A stretch of 64,000 nt of DNA, taken from the NCBI RefSeq assembly GCF_024198175.1, contig NZ_JAJVKV010000006.1, forward strand, positions 372,001 through 436,000. The letters run 5' to 3'. Of the stretch, positions 16,498-28,557 are shown piece by piece. Numbering within the stretch: the first letter of the stretch is position 1; every line of letters begins with the position of its first letter. The position numbers and the translations under genes are program-made. Origin of the DNA: Pyxidicoccus xibeiensis (GTDB lineage: Bacteria > Myxococcota > Myxococcia > Myxococcales > Myxococcaceae). The notes below the pieces were generated by a model. The model made no database searches. It saw only the letters and a list, made by a program, of their open reading frames with translations, and had not been told where the DNA came from.

Positions 16498-17943
16498 ATG
16501 GCAACCAGCGTCCCGGCGCAGAGCAACAAGTTCCCGCCGCAAATCCCCTTCATCATCGGAAACGAGGCGTGTGAGCGCTTCAGCTTCTACGGGATGCGGA
16601 ACATCCTCACGGTGTTCCTCATCGACTACCTGCTGCGCACCTCGGTGCCGGAGACGGGGCTGCGGGAGTCGGAAGCCAAGAGCCTGATGCACACCTTCAT
16701 GGCGGGGGTGTACTTCTTCCCGCTCATCGGTGGGTACCTGGCGGACCGCTTCTTCGGGAAGTACCGCATCATCCTCGGGCTGAGCCTCATCTACTGCCTG
16801 GGCCACGCGTGCCTGGCCGTCTTCGAGGACAACGTCACCGGGTTCTTCACGGGGCTGACGCTCATCGCCATTGGCAGCGGCGGAATCAAGCCGTGCGTGT
16901 CAGCCATGGTGGGGGACCAGTTCAACGAGTCCAACAGCCACCTGGTGAAGAAGGTCTTCGCCATCTTCTACTGGACCATCAACTTCGGCTCGTTCTTCGC
17001 GTCGCTGAGCATCCCCCTCATCCTGAAGCACTACGGCCCGGCGTGGGCCTTCGGAATCCCCGGCGTCCTGATGTTCATCGCGACCGTCATCTTCTGGGCG
17101 GGCCGCAACAAGTACGTCCGGGTGCCGCCCACGGGCGCCAACCCGCACTCGTTCTTCCGCGTGGTGGGCAGCGCGCTGCGCAACCGGGGCCAGGGCGGCC
17201 ACTGGCTGGAGGGCGCGAAGCGGGAGCACCCGGCGGAGGCGGTGGAGGGCGTGAAGGCGGTGCTGCGCGTCGGCGGCCTGCTGCTGCCCTTCGTGCCGTT
17301 CTTCTGGATGCTCTTCGACCAGAAGGCGTCCACGTGGGTGGTGCAGGCGCGCGCCATGGACCCGCAGGTGGGCCCATTCACCTTCCAGCCCAGCCAGATG
17401 CAGTTCGTCAACCCGATGCTGGTGATGCTGCTCATCCCCCTGCTGACGGCCGTCGTCTACCCGGCCTTCCAGCGCGGGGGCTGGGAGCTGACGCCGCTGC
17501 GGCGCATGCCGCTGGGGCTGGCCATCGGCGCGGTGTCGTTCATCATCGCCGGCATCTTCCAGGTGCGGATGGAGGGCGGCACGACGATGAACATCGCCTG
17601 GCAGCTCTTGCCGTACGTCGTGCTGACGCTGGCGGAGATTCTCGTGTCCACCACGGGCCTGGAGTTCGCGTACACGCAGGCGCCCCGGGAGATGAAGGGC
17701 ACCCTCCAGAGCCTGTGGCTCTTGACGACGACGCTGGCGAACGTGGCGGTGGCCATCGCCTCCAAGCTCAACGTCTTCTCCGGCTCCGGGCAGTTCTTCT
17801 TCTACGCCGGCTTCGCGCTGGTGGCCGCCGTGGGCATGGCGCTGGTGGCCCGCCGCTACGTGGTGCGCGACTACTTCCAGACGTCCGCCCCCATCCCCAC
17901 CGAGGAGCGCACCGCGGCCGGGGTGGCAACGAAGACGGCCTGA
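16498..17943 (+). CDS. POT/PTR-family proton-coupled peptide transporter
   Basis: A 481-residue polytopic inner-membrane protein with about 12-14 hydrophobic segments. Helix 1 carries the POT proton-coupling motif ExxERFxYYG as E-A-C-E-R-F-S-F-Y-G, and the family PTR2 signature region is visible as 'FYWTINFGSFFASLSIP'. 'GIKPCVSAMVGDQF' corresponds to the conserved GxGGIKPxxxxxxxDQF block. It probably imports di- and tripeptides using the proton gradient, which fits a predatory, peptide-feeding bacterium. It faces a second POT gene (18040-19428) across a shared bidirectional terminator. It is closer to eukaryote-like PTR2 members than its neighbour in the GGIKP/DQF region, judging by motif alone. 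Confidence 0.9.
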   Translation: MATSVPAQSNKFPPQIPFIIGNEACERFSFYGMRNILTVFLIDYLLRTSVPETGLRESEAKSLMHTFMAGVYFFPLIGGYLADRFFGKYRIILGLSLIYCLGHACLAVFEDNVTGFFTGLTLIAIGSGGIKPCVSAMVGDQFNESNSHLVKKVFAIFYWTINFGSFFASLSIPLILKHYGPAWAFGIPGVLMFIATVIFWAGRNKYVRVPPTGANPHSFFRVVGSALRNRGQGGHWLEGAKREHPAEAVEGVKAVLRVGGLLLPFVPFFWMLFDQKASTWVVQARAMDPQVGPFTFQPSQMQFVNPMLVMLLIPLLTAVVYPAFQRGGWELTPLRRMPLGLAIGAVSFIIAGIFQVRMEGGTTMNIAWQLLPYVVLTLAEILVSTTGLEFAYTQAPREMKGTLQSLWLLTTTLANVAVAIASKLNVFSGSGQFFFYAGFALVAAVGMALVARRYVVRDYFQTSAPIPTEERTAAGVATKTA

Positions 17944-17976
17944 GCCGGTAGCGCCCCCACTCTTCGGGCAAAGAAA

Positions 17977-18010
17977 AACGCCGGAGCTCCCAGACGGGGG
18001 CTCCGGCGTT
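17977..18010. terminator. Bidirectional terminator between convergent POT genes
   Basis: AACGCCGGAGC (17977-17987) and GCTCCGGCGTT (18000-18010) are perfect 11-base inverted arms. Leftward the stem is followed by TTTTTCTTTG, a good U-tract for the minus-strand gene; rightward the tail CTCGTTTC is weaker. Confidence 0.8.
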
Positions 18011-18039
18011 CTCGTTTCAGGCGAAGTCTTCGCCGCGAC

Positions 18040-19428
18040 TCAGGCCGCGGCGACCGAGCTGCCCTGCGCCGTGCTGGGCGGCGCGGCGGGCTTCACCTCG
18101 TCGGTGCCGTGCATCATCTTCTTCAGGACGGGGGCGATGATGAGCAGCAGCACGCCGGCCGCGCCCGTGCCGATGGTGATGTACATGAACACGTTGAACT
18201 CGCCGAGCCGCTCCGAGTAGCCGCCGAAGACGCCGGCCAGCTTGTTGGCGGCCGCGTTCGCCAGGAACCACACGCCCATCATCGCGGAGACGATGCGCGC
18301 GGGGGCCACCTTGGTCACCATGGAGAGGCCCACCGGCGACAGGCACAGCTCGCCCATGGTGTGGAAGAGGTACGCCATGATGACCCACCAGGCCGCCGCC
18401 TTGCCCGCCGCCGCGCTCTCGTTGGAGGCGCCCAGCATGAAGAGGAAGCCGATGGACAGGAAGAGCAGGCCCAGGCCCATCTTCACCGGGATGCTCGGGT
18501 CCTTGCCGCGCGCGGACAGCCAGCCCCACAGGCCCGCGAACACCGGCGCCAGCAGCACGATGAACGCCGAGTTGAAGTTCTGGAACCACGTCGTCGGCAC
18601 TTCCCAGCCGAGCATGGCGCGGTCCACCTTCTGGTCCGTGTAGAGGTTCATCAGGCCGCCGGCCTGCTCGAAGCCCGTCCAGAACGCGACGACGAAGAGG
18701 GCGATGATGAAGATGACCACGATGCGGTCGATTTCGTCCCGGCCGAAGCCCTTCTTCTCCCCGCCCTGCGCGGCCGACACGGCGCCGGGCTCCGGCTTCA
18801 CGGGCGCCAGGCCCACCTGCCCGAGCAGCTTCTTCTGCATGGCCAGGAAGGCCACGAGGCCCAGGAACATGCCGACGCCCGCGGCGCCGAAGCCGTAGTG
18901 CCAGCCCACCCGCTCACCCAGGGTGCCGCAGATGAAGTTGCCCAGCACCGCGCCCAGGTTGATGCCCATGTAGAAGATGGTGAAGGCGCCGTCGCGGCGG
19001 CCGTCACCGGGCGCGTACAGCCCGCCCACCATGGTGGAGATGTTCGGCTTGAAGAAGCCGTTGCCGATGATGAGGAAGCCCAGGCCCGCGTAGAACATCG
19101 ACACGCTGGGAAGCGCCAGCACCAGGTGGCCTATCATCATCAACGTGCCGCCCAGCACCACCGCCTTGCGCTGGCCGATGAACCGGTCCGCGATGTAGCC
19201 GCCGACGATGGGCGTCAGGTACACGAGGCCCGTATAGGTGCCGTACAGGCTGAGCGCGTCACCCGTGGACCAGCCAAAGCCTCCGTTGACCTTGCTCGTG
19301 AGGAAGAGCACCAGCAGGCCACGCATGCCGTAATAGGACATGCGTTCCCACATCTCGGTGAAGAACAGGAGGTAGAGCCCTCGCGGGTGCCCCTTGCGGG
19401 CATCGCCCGCGGCTACGGTGCCTTGCAT
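18040..19428 (-). CDS. POT-family peptide transporter (DtpT-like)
   Basis: A 462-residue inner-membrane protein. Helix 1 contains 'TEMWERMSYYGMRGLLVLFL', which includes the ExxERxxYYG proton-coupling motif exactly. 'GNGFFKPNISTMVGGLYAPG' and 'FYMGINLGAVLGNFICGTLG' are the next two conserved blocks of bacterial DtpT/YdgR-type carriers. 'MGELCLSPVGLSMVTKVAP' near the C-terminus is also typical. It is predicted to take up di- and tripeptides with protons. It sits tail to tail with another POT gene; the two share the ERxxxYG motif but differ in the loops, so they are likely paralogues with different substrate ranges rather than a recent duplication. Confidence 0.92.
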   Translation of the reverse strand: MQGTVAAGDARKGHPRGLYLLFFTEMWERMSYYGMRGLLVLFLTSKVNGGFGWSTGDALSLYGTYTGLVYLTPIVGGYIADRFIGQRKAVVLGGTLMMIGHLVLALPSVSMFYAGLGFLIIGNGFFKPNISTMVGGLYAPGDGRRDGAFTIFYMGINLGAVLGNFICGTLGERVGWHYGFGAAGVGMFLGLVAFLAMQKKLLGQVGLAPVKPEPGAVSAAQGGEKKGFGRDEIDRIVVIFIIALFVVAFWTGFEQAGGLMNLYTDQKVDRAMLGWEVPTTWFQNFNSAFIVLLAPVFAGLWGWLSARGKDPSIPVKMGLGLLFLSIGFLFMLGASNESAAAGKAAAWWVIMAYLFHTMGELCLSPVGLSMVTKVAPARIVSAMMGVWFLANAAANKLAGVFGGYSERLGEFNVFMYITIGTGAAGVLLLIIAPVLKKMMHGTDEVKPAAPPSTAQGSSVAAA

Positions 19429-19583
19429 GCCGTGGTTTCCTTGAAAGGAGGGGTGTGACGGAAAAGAGGCGTAACTGTAGCAGACACGCCGGCCGTGCCC
19501 AGGAGGACACCTGGGAACGTGAACAATTCCCTACCTGCTGGAGGGGGCCCCCACTCCCAGTCCCTGGGGACCCGGACGGGGCT

Positions 19584-22498
<2,915 letters not shown>

Positions 22499-22502
<4 letters not shown>

Positions 22503-23287
22503 CGCTTCACTCCTTCAGTGGTCAACACCATCGCATACTTGAGGGTGTCGGCGTCGTCCAGGAGGGCGAGGAAGCGCTGGCAGAACGCGTCATAGGGCCC
22601 GGCCCCGCCGAAGAAGCGCTCCGCGAGCGGGCGCAGGGTGCGGAAGCGGATGACCCAGTCCTCGTGCAGGCGCGCGTCCACCGCGCCCGCCGCCACATAG
22701 AAGGGGGAGACGTGCACGCGCACGTCCGCGAGCCCCACCTTGCGGAAGTGGTGGAACACCTTGCGGCCGGCGTGCAGGTCGAAGCGGGCCTCGCGCAGGG
22801 CGGCCAGCAGCTTCTGGCTCTCCTGCTGGAGGTCCTCCGGGAAGGGCCAGTTCCACAGCCCCACCCCGTCGATGTCGGCCACCACCACCCGCCCGCCCGG
22901 GCGGGTGACGCGCACCAGCTCCGCCAGGGCGGGCAGCGGGTCGGCGAGGTACTCGAAGACGTACTGGCACCAGACGTAGTCGAAGGTGTCCGAGGCCAGC
23001 TGCGTGTCGGGCAGCGCGCCCCGGCGCAGCTCCACGTTGGGCCGGCCGGCGAGCAGCGCGCGCGCCGCCTCCAGGTGCTCGGCCAGCGGCTCCACGGCCA
23101 CCACCCGGCCGGCAGGCCCCACCACGTCCAGCATCTCCGCGGTGATGACGCCGGGGCCGCAGCCCGCGTCGAGCGCCACGTGCCCCGGCATGAGGCCCGT
23201 CAGCCGCAGCCGGTCCGCGGGGGAGCTGGCGCTGGCCTGGGCCTTCAGCCGGGCCACCTCCTGGTCCGACTGCATCAGGTAGGTCAT
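22499..23287 (-). CDS. SAM-dependent class I methyltransferase
   Basis: A 262-residue protein from the ATG at 23287. Motif I 'VALDAGCGPGVITAEML' binds S-adenosylmethionine, 'VVAVEPLAEHLEAA' is motif II, 'FDYVWCQYVFEYLADPLPAL' is motif IV and 'LVRVTRPGGRVVVADIDG' is the post-IV strand. The substrate-specific C-terminal part contains 'HAGRKVFHHFRKVGLADVRV'. The family is UbiE/small-molecule type; substrate unknown. Start and stop overlap both neighbours by four bases, so it is translated between the PilZ protein and the hybrid kinase and presumably modifies a molecule or protein in that pathway. Confidence 0.85.
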
Positions 23288-25698
23288 GCCGCGATGTCCT
23301 TGTCGTCCACGCGCGCCGCGGTGGTGCCGCGGGGGTTGGCGGCCAGCCGCTCGAAGACGGCGAGCAGGTAGGCGTTCCAGTCGCGCACCAGCCGGCGGTG
23401 GGCGGTGAACTCCATCACCTTGCCGAGGTTGTGGAAGCCCAGCCCCTCCAGCGCGGGCAGGTCCGCGTCGGTGGCCAGCACCTCCGCGGTGGAGCGGCCC
23501 CGCCGGGCGGAGTCCGCCACCGCGTGCGTCACCAGGGCATGGCGGACCGCGTCCGCCTCCGCCGCGTCCGCCTCCACCATGACGAGCGAGAAGGCGTTGT
23601 ACCACTCGGCCCAGAACAGGCCCGGGCTGGAGTCCTCCATGAGGACGAAGCCCTGGGGCCCGTTGCGCCCCTCCACCATGGCGATGGAGCGCGCCCGGCG
23701 CAGCCCGGCGTCCGTGTAGCGCCCGCCGAGCGTCCCCAGCGACATCTCGCCCTCCACCAGGTCCGAGCTGCGCAGGCGCACCACGTCCTGCGTCTCGCGC
23801 AGGTACTGCTCCAGCCAGCGCAAATCAGACGTGCCGGCGGGCCGCACGCGCAGGTCCGCGCGGGGCGGAGGCAGCGCGGCGTCCACGGGCAGGCGGCACG
23901 GGGTGAAGGCGTGCAGACAGCTCAGGCCCGGGCGCTCCAGGCGGCTGGCGATGGCGCCGTAGATGCGCGACGTCCACCGGTTGCGGCAGCGCCAGAGGGC
24001 GCGCAGGTACTCGACGTCCTCCAGGCTCTCCGCGTAGTCGGCCGCCAGCGCCACCAGCTCCTGGGAGATGGACTCGTGGCGGTGGTAGCCCGGCCGCACC
24101 ACCAGGTGCTGCGACAGCCAGGTGCGCGAGTAGATGCGCAGGCCGGAGATGTGGCCGTAGAGGCGGCCGTCGCGCTGGTAGACGATGGTCTTCGACAGGC
24201 CGTGCGTGCCGTTGCCCAGCTTCTGGTGGCCGGCCAGGAGCGCGTCGTGGATGCCGTCGTCATGGAAGGGGTAGTCCGGGAAGCGCACCTCCGCGGCGCG
24301 GAAGAGGTCCCAGATGTCGGAGAAGGCCAGCTCCGAGCCGTCGCGGGCGTCCGAGCAGCGCGCCTTGATGAAGGCGTCCAGGATGGCGGTGCGGGCCTCG
24401 GGGGCCAGCTCCAGGATGCGCACGCCACAGCGGCGCGGGCGGCCCATGCCGGCGCCGTCGTCGGTGAGCTGCCCGGTGTCCTGCACCTGGGCGCGGCAGC
24501 GCGAGCGGGTGCCGTCCGGCAGGTGCAGCGTCACCTCGTCCAGCACCAGCCCCGGGGGGAAGACCTCGTGGCCGGCGTCGAAGGGGAAGGCGAAGCCGCC
24601 GGTGTGCAGGTCCAGCAGCGGGCGGTAGAGCGCCTCGCCGGTGAAGGGCGAGGAGAAGGACACGGCGAAGGGCCGCTCCGCGGTGGAGCGGAAGCGCAGG
24701 CTGTTGCGCCGGTGGTGCAGGCTCAGCGAGCGCGGCAGGGCCACCTCCAGCTGGTGCGGCTCCACGGCCAGCACCGCCGTGGTGCCCACGTGGCACACGC
24801 CGCCGAAGTCCAGGCACAGCTGCACCACGTCCCCGGGGTGGAAGAGCGCGCCCGACTGCGACTGCTCGCGCAGCACCAGCCGCGAGGCCTCCGGAAGCAC
24901 CTCGGCGCTGGCGAAGTCCACCAGCCGGTTGCCCTCGTGGGTGCGCAGGCCGAAGCCCACGCCCGCGCGCACCGCGCGGCGCAGCAGGCCCCGGATGCGC
25001 ACCGCGTCCTGGAGCAGCGGCGCGGGGGTGGAGCGCCCGTGCTCCGTGGGGCGCTCCAGCGACACGCCCAGGTGGAAGCCATGGCCCTCCTGCGCCCGCA
25101 GGGGCCGCACCAGGCGGACCGTCGCATGCCCGGCGCGCAGCACCAGCGCGCCCGCGCGAAAGACCTGCAGCCCCTCCAGCACCGTCCCCGGCGTCAGCCG
25201 CTCGATGCGCACGCTGGGCTCCAGCCGCAGGCCCAGGCCGCCCGTGCCCACGTCCAGCAGCTCGGAGCGGAAGGCGGTGCCGTCCGCGGTGAAGCGCGCC
25301 TCCAGCAGGCCCTGCGGCGTGCGGCGCTCGGACTCGCGCAGCTCCAGCAGCTCCAGCACGGCGCGGCGCAGCGCGGGGCCCGGCTCGTCCTCCAGGGTGA
25401 AGAACATGTGGCCCGCGGCCGCCACGTCCACCAGGCCATGGTGGGTGCGGGGGTTGTCGCGAGGGCACAGCACCGCGCGGATGGCGCGAGGCGCATAGCG
25501 CTCCAGGTCCTTCAGCAGCCGGGGAAAGGGCTCCGGATGGGTGAGCACCAGCACGGGGGTCGTCCGGGCCAGGAATTCGACCGCCTCCTGGCGGTTGGCG
25601 GCCTCGAGAACCTCATAGCCCGCCAGCACGGCCCGAAGCTGCATACGACGCTCCACTTCCGGGTGCACGACCAGCACTGCGCGCGTCGTCACGGTCAT
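23284..25698 (-). CDS. Multidomain signalling protein with degenerate receiver, PilZ-like and GNAT-like regions
   Basis: An 804-residue protein with a strong GGAGGAGG ribosome-binding site before the ATG at 25698. Residues 6-120 look like a receiver fold that has lost its acidic pocket (VVHPE in place of V-D-D, LTHPE in place of the phospho-acceptor Asp). Residues 127-215 and 325-440 look like PilZ domains; the second contains the c-di-GMP signature 'RRNSLRFR' (330-337) and 'DLHTGG' (363-368), a D-x-(S/T)-x-x-G variant. Residues about 450-600 are uncharacterised. The C-terminal 180 residues resemble a GNAT fold ('GFVLMEDSSPGLFWAEWYNA', 'LEGLGFHNLGKVMEFT'). It may couple c-di-GMP binding to acyl transfer; inference only. 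Confidence 0.65.
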   Translation of the reverse strand: MTVTTRAVLVVHPEVERRMQLRAVLAGYEVLEAANRQEAVEFLARTTPVLVLTHPEPFPRLLKDLERYAPRAIRAVLCPRDNPRTHHGLVDVAAAGHMFFTLEDEPGPALRRAVLELLELRESERRTPQGLLEARFTADGTAFRSELLDVGTGGLGLRLEPSVRIERLTPGTVLEGLQVFRAGALVLRAGHATVRLVRPLRAQEGHGFHLGVSLERPTEHGRSTPAPLLQDAVRIRGLLRRAVRAGVGFGLRTHEGNRLVDFASAEVLPEASRLVLREQSQSGALFHPGDVVQLCLDFGGVCHVGTTAVLAVEPHQLEVALPRSLSLHHRRNSLRFRSTAERPFAVSFSSPFTGEALYRPLLDLHTGGFAFPFDAGHEVFPPGLVLDEVTLHLPDGTRSRCRAQVQDTGQLTDDGAGMGRPRRCGVRILELAPEARTAILDAFIKARCSDARDGSELAFSDIWDLFRAAEVRFPDYPFHDDGIHDALLAGHQKLGNGTHGLSKTIVYQRDGRLYGHISGLRIYSRTWLSQHLVVRPGYHRHESISQELVALAADYAESLEDVEYLRALWRCRNRWTSRIYGAIASRLERPGLSCLHAFTPCRLPVDAALPPPRADLRVRPAGTSDLRWLEQYLRETQDVVRLRSSDLVEGEMSLGTLGGRYTDAGLRRARSIAMVEGRNGPQGFVLMEDSSPGLFWAEWYNAFSLVMVEADAAEADAVRHALVTHAVADSARRGRSTAEVLATDADLPALEGLGFHNLGKVMEFTAHRRLVRDWNAYLLAVFERLAANPRGTTAARVDDKDIAA

Positions 25699-26049
25699 AT
25701 GTCCTCCTCCACCGGGCGTCAGACCTGTCTGCGGAAGCACGACCTCGCGGGTCGGGGATATGCCGTTGGCACCGCGGCCCCCGCCTGGATCAGCGCGGTG
25801 GCCCCACCTCACATCCCCCGTGTTCCGAAGCCCCAGGTCGCACTGGCCAAGGCCCATGCGAAGCGTCCGGCTCAGGCATCCATCTTACCGGACCTGTCAG
25901 GGAAGGGAGTGCCGAGCATGAGGACAAGACGGATGTTCGATAAGGCCCGGCAGCCTGAGCGACGACCGCCCGGCCTCGAGACGGTGGGGTAAACCGCACC
26001 CTGGCCTGCCCTCGCAGACCCGGTTAAATGTCGGACCCAAGGAGAAGAC
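25699..26049. other. 351-base divergent intergenic region upstream of nadA
   Basis: No coding sequence is supported. The region must hold leftward promoter elements for the PilZ-methyltransferase-kinase operon and a rightward promoter for nadA. The nadA start is preceded by AAGGAG at about 26038. A short A+T-richer stretch (GGTTAAATG, about 26022-26030) is the best candidate for a nadA -10 box. I see no clear sigma-54 (-24/-12) site. Confidence 0.4.
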
Positions 26050-26982
26050 ATGGGCACCGAGGTGGATTACGCGCGGGAAATCCAGGAGTTCAAGCGGTCC
26101 ATGAACGCGGTCATCCTGGCGCACTACTACCAGGAGAGCGAGGTCCAGGACCTGGCGGACTTCGTGGGGGACAGCCTGGCCCTGGCGCAGGCGGCGGCGG
26201 CGACGCAGGCGGACGTCATCGTCTTCTGCGGCGTCCACTTCATGGCGGAGACGGCGAAAATCCTGAACCCGTCCAAGCTGGTGCTGCTGCCAGACTTGAA
26301 GGCGGGCTGCTCGCTGTCGGACCGGTGCCCGCCCGGGGCGTTCAAGGCCTTCAAGGACAAGCACCCGGGGGCGTTCGTGGTGAGCTACGTGAACAGCTCG
26401 GCCGCGGTGAAGGCGATGAGCGACGTCATCTGTACGTCTTCCAACGCGGTGAAGATCGTCAACCAGGTGCCGAAGGACCGGCAGGTGCTGTTCGCGCCGG
26501 ACCAGCACCTGGGGCGCTACGTGATGAAGCAGACGGGGCGCGACATGGTGCTGTGGCCGGGCAGCTGCATCGTCCACGAAATCTTCAGCGAGAAGAAGCT
26601 GGTGCAGCTGAAGGTGGAGCACCCGGACGCGGAGGTGGTGGCGCATCCGGAGTGCGAGGCGGCGGTGCTGCGGCACGCGGACTTCATCGGGTCCACGAAG
26701 GGGCTTTTGGACTACGTGCTGAAGAGCCCGAAGCAGAAGTTCATCGTGGTGACGGAGGCGGGCATCCTCCACCAGATGAAGAAGGGGGCGCCGGACAAGA
26801 CGTTCATCCCCGCGCCGCCGGACAACGGGTGCGCGTGCAACGAGTGCCCGTACATGCGGCTGAACACGCTGGAGAAGCTGTGGCGCTGCATGAAGGACCG
26901 GACGCCGGAGCTGGTGATGCCGGTGGACCTGCGGGAGGCCGCGCGGGCGCCGCTGCAGCGGATGCTGGAGTGGTCCCGGTAG
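26050..26982 (+). CDS. nadA: Quinolinate synthase
   Basis: A 310-residue NadA, the usual length for the short (Thermotoga-like) form. It condenses iminoaspartate and dihydroxyacetone phosphate to quinolinate in NAD biosynthesis using a [4Fe-4S] cluster. Conserved blocks are '[19 protein letters not shown]', '[10 protein letters not shown]', '[14 protein letters not shown]', 'KAGCSLSD' (C87), 'WPGSCIVHE' (C173), 'HPECE' and '[20 protein letters not shown]' (C261, C263, C266). A good ribosome-binding site, AAGGAGAAG, precedes the ATG. nadB and nadC are not adjacent. The gene is followed at 83 bases by a zinc-ribbon protein. Confidence 0.97.
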   Translation: MGTEVDYAREIQEFKRSMNAVILAHYYQESEVQDLADFVGDSLALAQAAAATQADVIVFCGVHFMAETAKILNPSKLVLLPDLKAGCSLSDRCPPGAFKAFKDKHPGAFVVSYVNSSAAVKAMSDVICTSSNAVKIVNQVPKDRQVLFAPDQHLGRYVMKQTGRDMVLWPGSCIVHEIFSEKKLVQLKVEHPDAEVVAHPECEAAVLRHADFIGSTKGLLDYVLKSPKQKFIVVTEAGILHQMKKGAPDKTFIPAPPDNGCACNECPYMRLNTLEKLWRCMKDRTPELVMPVDLREAARAPLQRMLEWSR

Positions 26983-27065
26983 CAGACCGGAAGCACATTT
27001 CGCGGCAGCGGACATTTGAGAACTCGCGCCTTGCGCCCGAACGGGCGGGGTGCAATGGAGCAGGC

Positions 27066-27665
27066 GTGGCCTTCCGATTCCTCGCAGTCCCCGGGCACCG
27101 GCTGGTGAACTTTCCTCAGTCGCTGCCGGACGATGAGCGCCTCGAGCCGGAGCTGCCTCCGGTGCATGAGGCCGTGGAGCGTGCCCTGACGGGCGCCGAG
27201 TTCCGCGACGTGCGCGCCCGAGACAGGCTGCGCGCCCTGCTGCAGGGGGACCGTCCCCCCACGCTGGGTGCGCCCGAGGCGGGCTACGGCCCCTCGGCCG
27301 TCTTCGCGCAGCCGCCCCAGGACCTGCCGGCGCTCCTGCGCCTGGCGGACGAGCTGGAGAACCTCGCCAAGCGCGAGGCCGGCGAGCGGGCCCTCGTGTG
27401 GAAGTGCGGCGACTGCGGCGCCCGGTACGCGGTGCCGGTGGCGCTGGTGCGCCAGGTGTCCATCCGCTGCGAGCGGTGCGGCACGCCGGTGGAGCTGTCC
27501 TCCACGCGCAGCCTGGGGGAAGAGGCGCTCATCGACCCGTTCCTGGGCGCGGTGAACCACAGCCGGCGCGAGCTGGCGGCCTTCTTCCGCGAGGCCATGG
27601 CGCGCGGCTGGCCGGTGCTGGTGGCCGAGGACCGGCGCGTGGCGCGCAACGCCCCGTCCGCCTGA
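27066..27665 (+). CDS. Zinc-ribbon protein of unknown function
   Basis: A 199-residue protein starting at the GTG at 27066, with GGAGCAG just before it. The only recognisable feature is a zinc-ribbon pair at about residues 113-140, 'WKCGDCGARYAVPVALVRQV' followed by 'RCERCG', i.e. C-x2-C...C-x2-C, similar to the MJ0042-type finger found at the N-terminus of many myxobacterial proteins, but here central. The rest is charged and soluble. It lies between nadA and a methyltransferase that also begins with a zinc finger. Function is not known; RNA or protein binding is possible. Confidence 0.7.
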   Translation: MAFRFLAVPGHRLVNFPQSLPDDERLEPELPPVHEAVERALTGAEFRDVRARDRLRALLQGDRPPTLGAPEAGYGPSAVFAQPPQDLPALLRLADELENLAKREAGERALVWKCGDCGARYAVPVALVRQVSIRCERCGTPVELSSTRSLGEEALIDPFLGAVNHSRRELAAFFREAMARGWPVLVAEDRRVARNAPSA

Positions 27666-27731
27666 CGCCCGCCGTCAGGGACTGGAAAGCGATTCTCGTG
27701 GTCAGCCGGGGGCGGTAGCCTTCCCGGCTCC

Positions 27732-28544
27732 ATGCGGCGCGCGCTCATCCCGATATTGAGGTGTCCCCGGTGCCGCCGCGGCGGCCTGCAGCCGGAGGCG
27801 GACGCCCCGGTGCTGCTCTTCGGCCCGCTGCGCTGCGCCGGGTGCCGCGCCACCTACCCCGTGGCCGAGGGCGTGGTGGACCTGGTGGTGGAGCACTCCG
27901 CCGCCGGCACCGTGCAGCGCGGGCTGGAGCAGCGCTGGGTGGCGCGCTCGTACGAGCGCTACGTGCGGCCCGTCCTGGAGCGCACCCTCACGCGCCAGTC
28001 CCTGGACAGGGACAGCGAGTACCTCCTCTACCGCGGACTCATGGGCCGGCCGGAGGGGCCGGTGCTGGACCTGGGCTCCGGCACGGGCCTGCTGGCGCGG
28101 CGGCTGGCGCGGGAGCCGGAGCTCCCCCCGGTGGCGGCGCTGGACGTGTCACGCGCCATGCTGGAGGAGGGCGTGCACCAGGCGCGAGAAGCCGGCGCGA
28201 CGGTGGACTTCCTCCGCGCCGAGGCGCCCTACCTCCCCTTCCAGGACGGCACGCTGGGCGCGGTGCTGATGGCCGGCTCGCTGCACTTCGTGGCGGACCT
28301 GGGCCGGCTGATGCTGGAGGTGGCGCGCGTGCTGCGTCCCGGAGGCCGCTGGGTGGCCAGCACGTACCTGCCACCGAGGGCGCCCACGGCGCTGCTCCAC
28401 CGGAGGCTGGGGCTGCACCCGCGAGACGAGGGCGAGCTGCGCGCGGCGGCCGGCGCGGCGGGGCTCGTGCGCTTCGAGCGCGTCGTCCTCCCGCCGCTGC
28501 TGGTGGTGAAGGCGGAGAAGGGCTCGCCGGAAGTCCCCCGCTAG
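27732..28544 (+). CDS. Methyltransferase with N-terminal Trm112-like zinc finger
   Basis: The protein has 270 residues. The N-terminus 'ILRCPRCRRGGL...LRCAGCRATYPVAEGVVDLV' is a Trm112p-like zinc-binding domain fused to a SAM-dependent methyltransferase ('VLDLGSGTGLLARRLA' motif I, 'VAALDVSRAMLEEG' motif II, 'LGAVLMAGSLHFVADLGRLM' motif IV and 'EVARVLRPGGRWVASTYLPP'). Such fusions usually act on small molecules in the UbiE/BioC-like superfamily. Substrate is unknown. It is 66 bases after the zinc-ribbon gene, same strand, so the two may be cotranscribed. Confidence 0.8.
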   Translation: MRRALIPILRCPRCRRGGLQPEADAPVLLFGPLRCAGCRATYPVAEGVVDLVVEHSAAGTVQRGLEQRWVARSYERYVRPVLERTLTRQSLDRDSEYLLYRGLMGRPEGPVLDLGSGTGLLARRLAREPELPPVAALDVSRAMLEEGVHQAREAGATVDFLRAEAPYLPFQDGTLGAVLMAGSLHFVADLGRLMLEVARVLRPGGRWVASTYLPPRAPTALLHRRLGLHPRDEGELRAAAGAAGLVRFERVVLPPLLVVKAEKGSPEVPR

Positions 28545-28557
28545 CCCTTGGAGCGCC

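Noticed and set aside
25897-27015. A minus-strand frame over nadA
   Set aside because: It is antisense to nadA and translates to His/Arg/Val-rich sequence typical of shadows.
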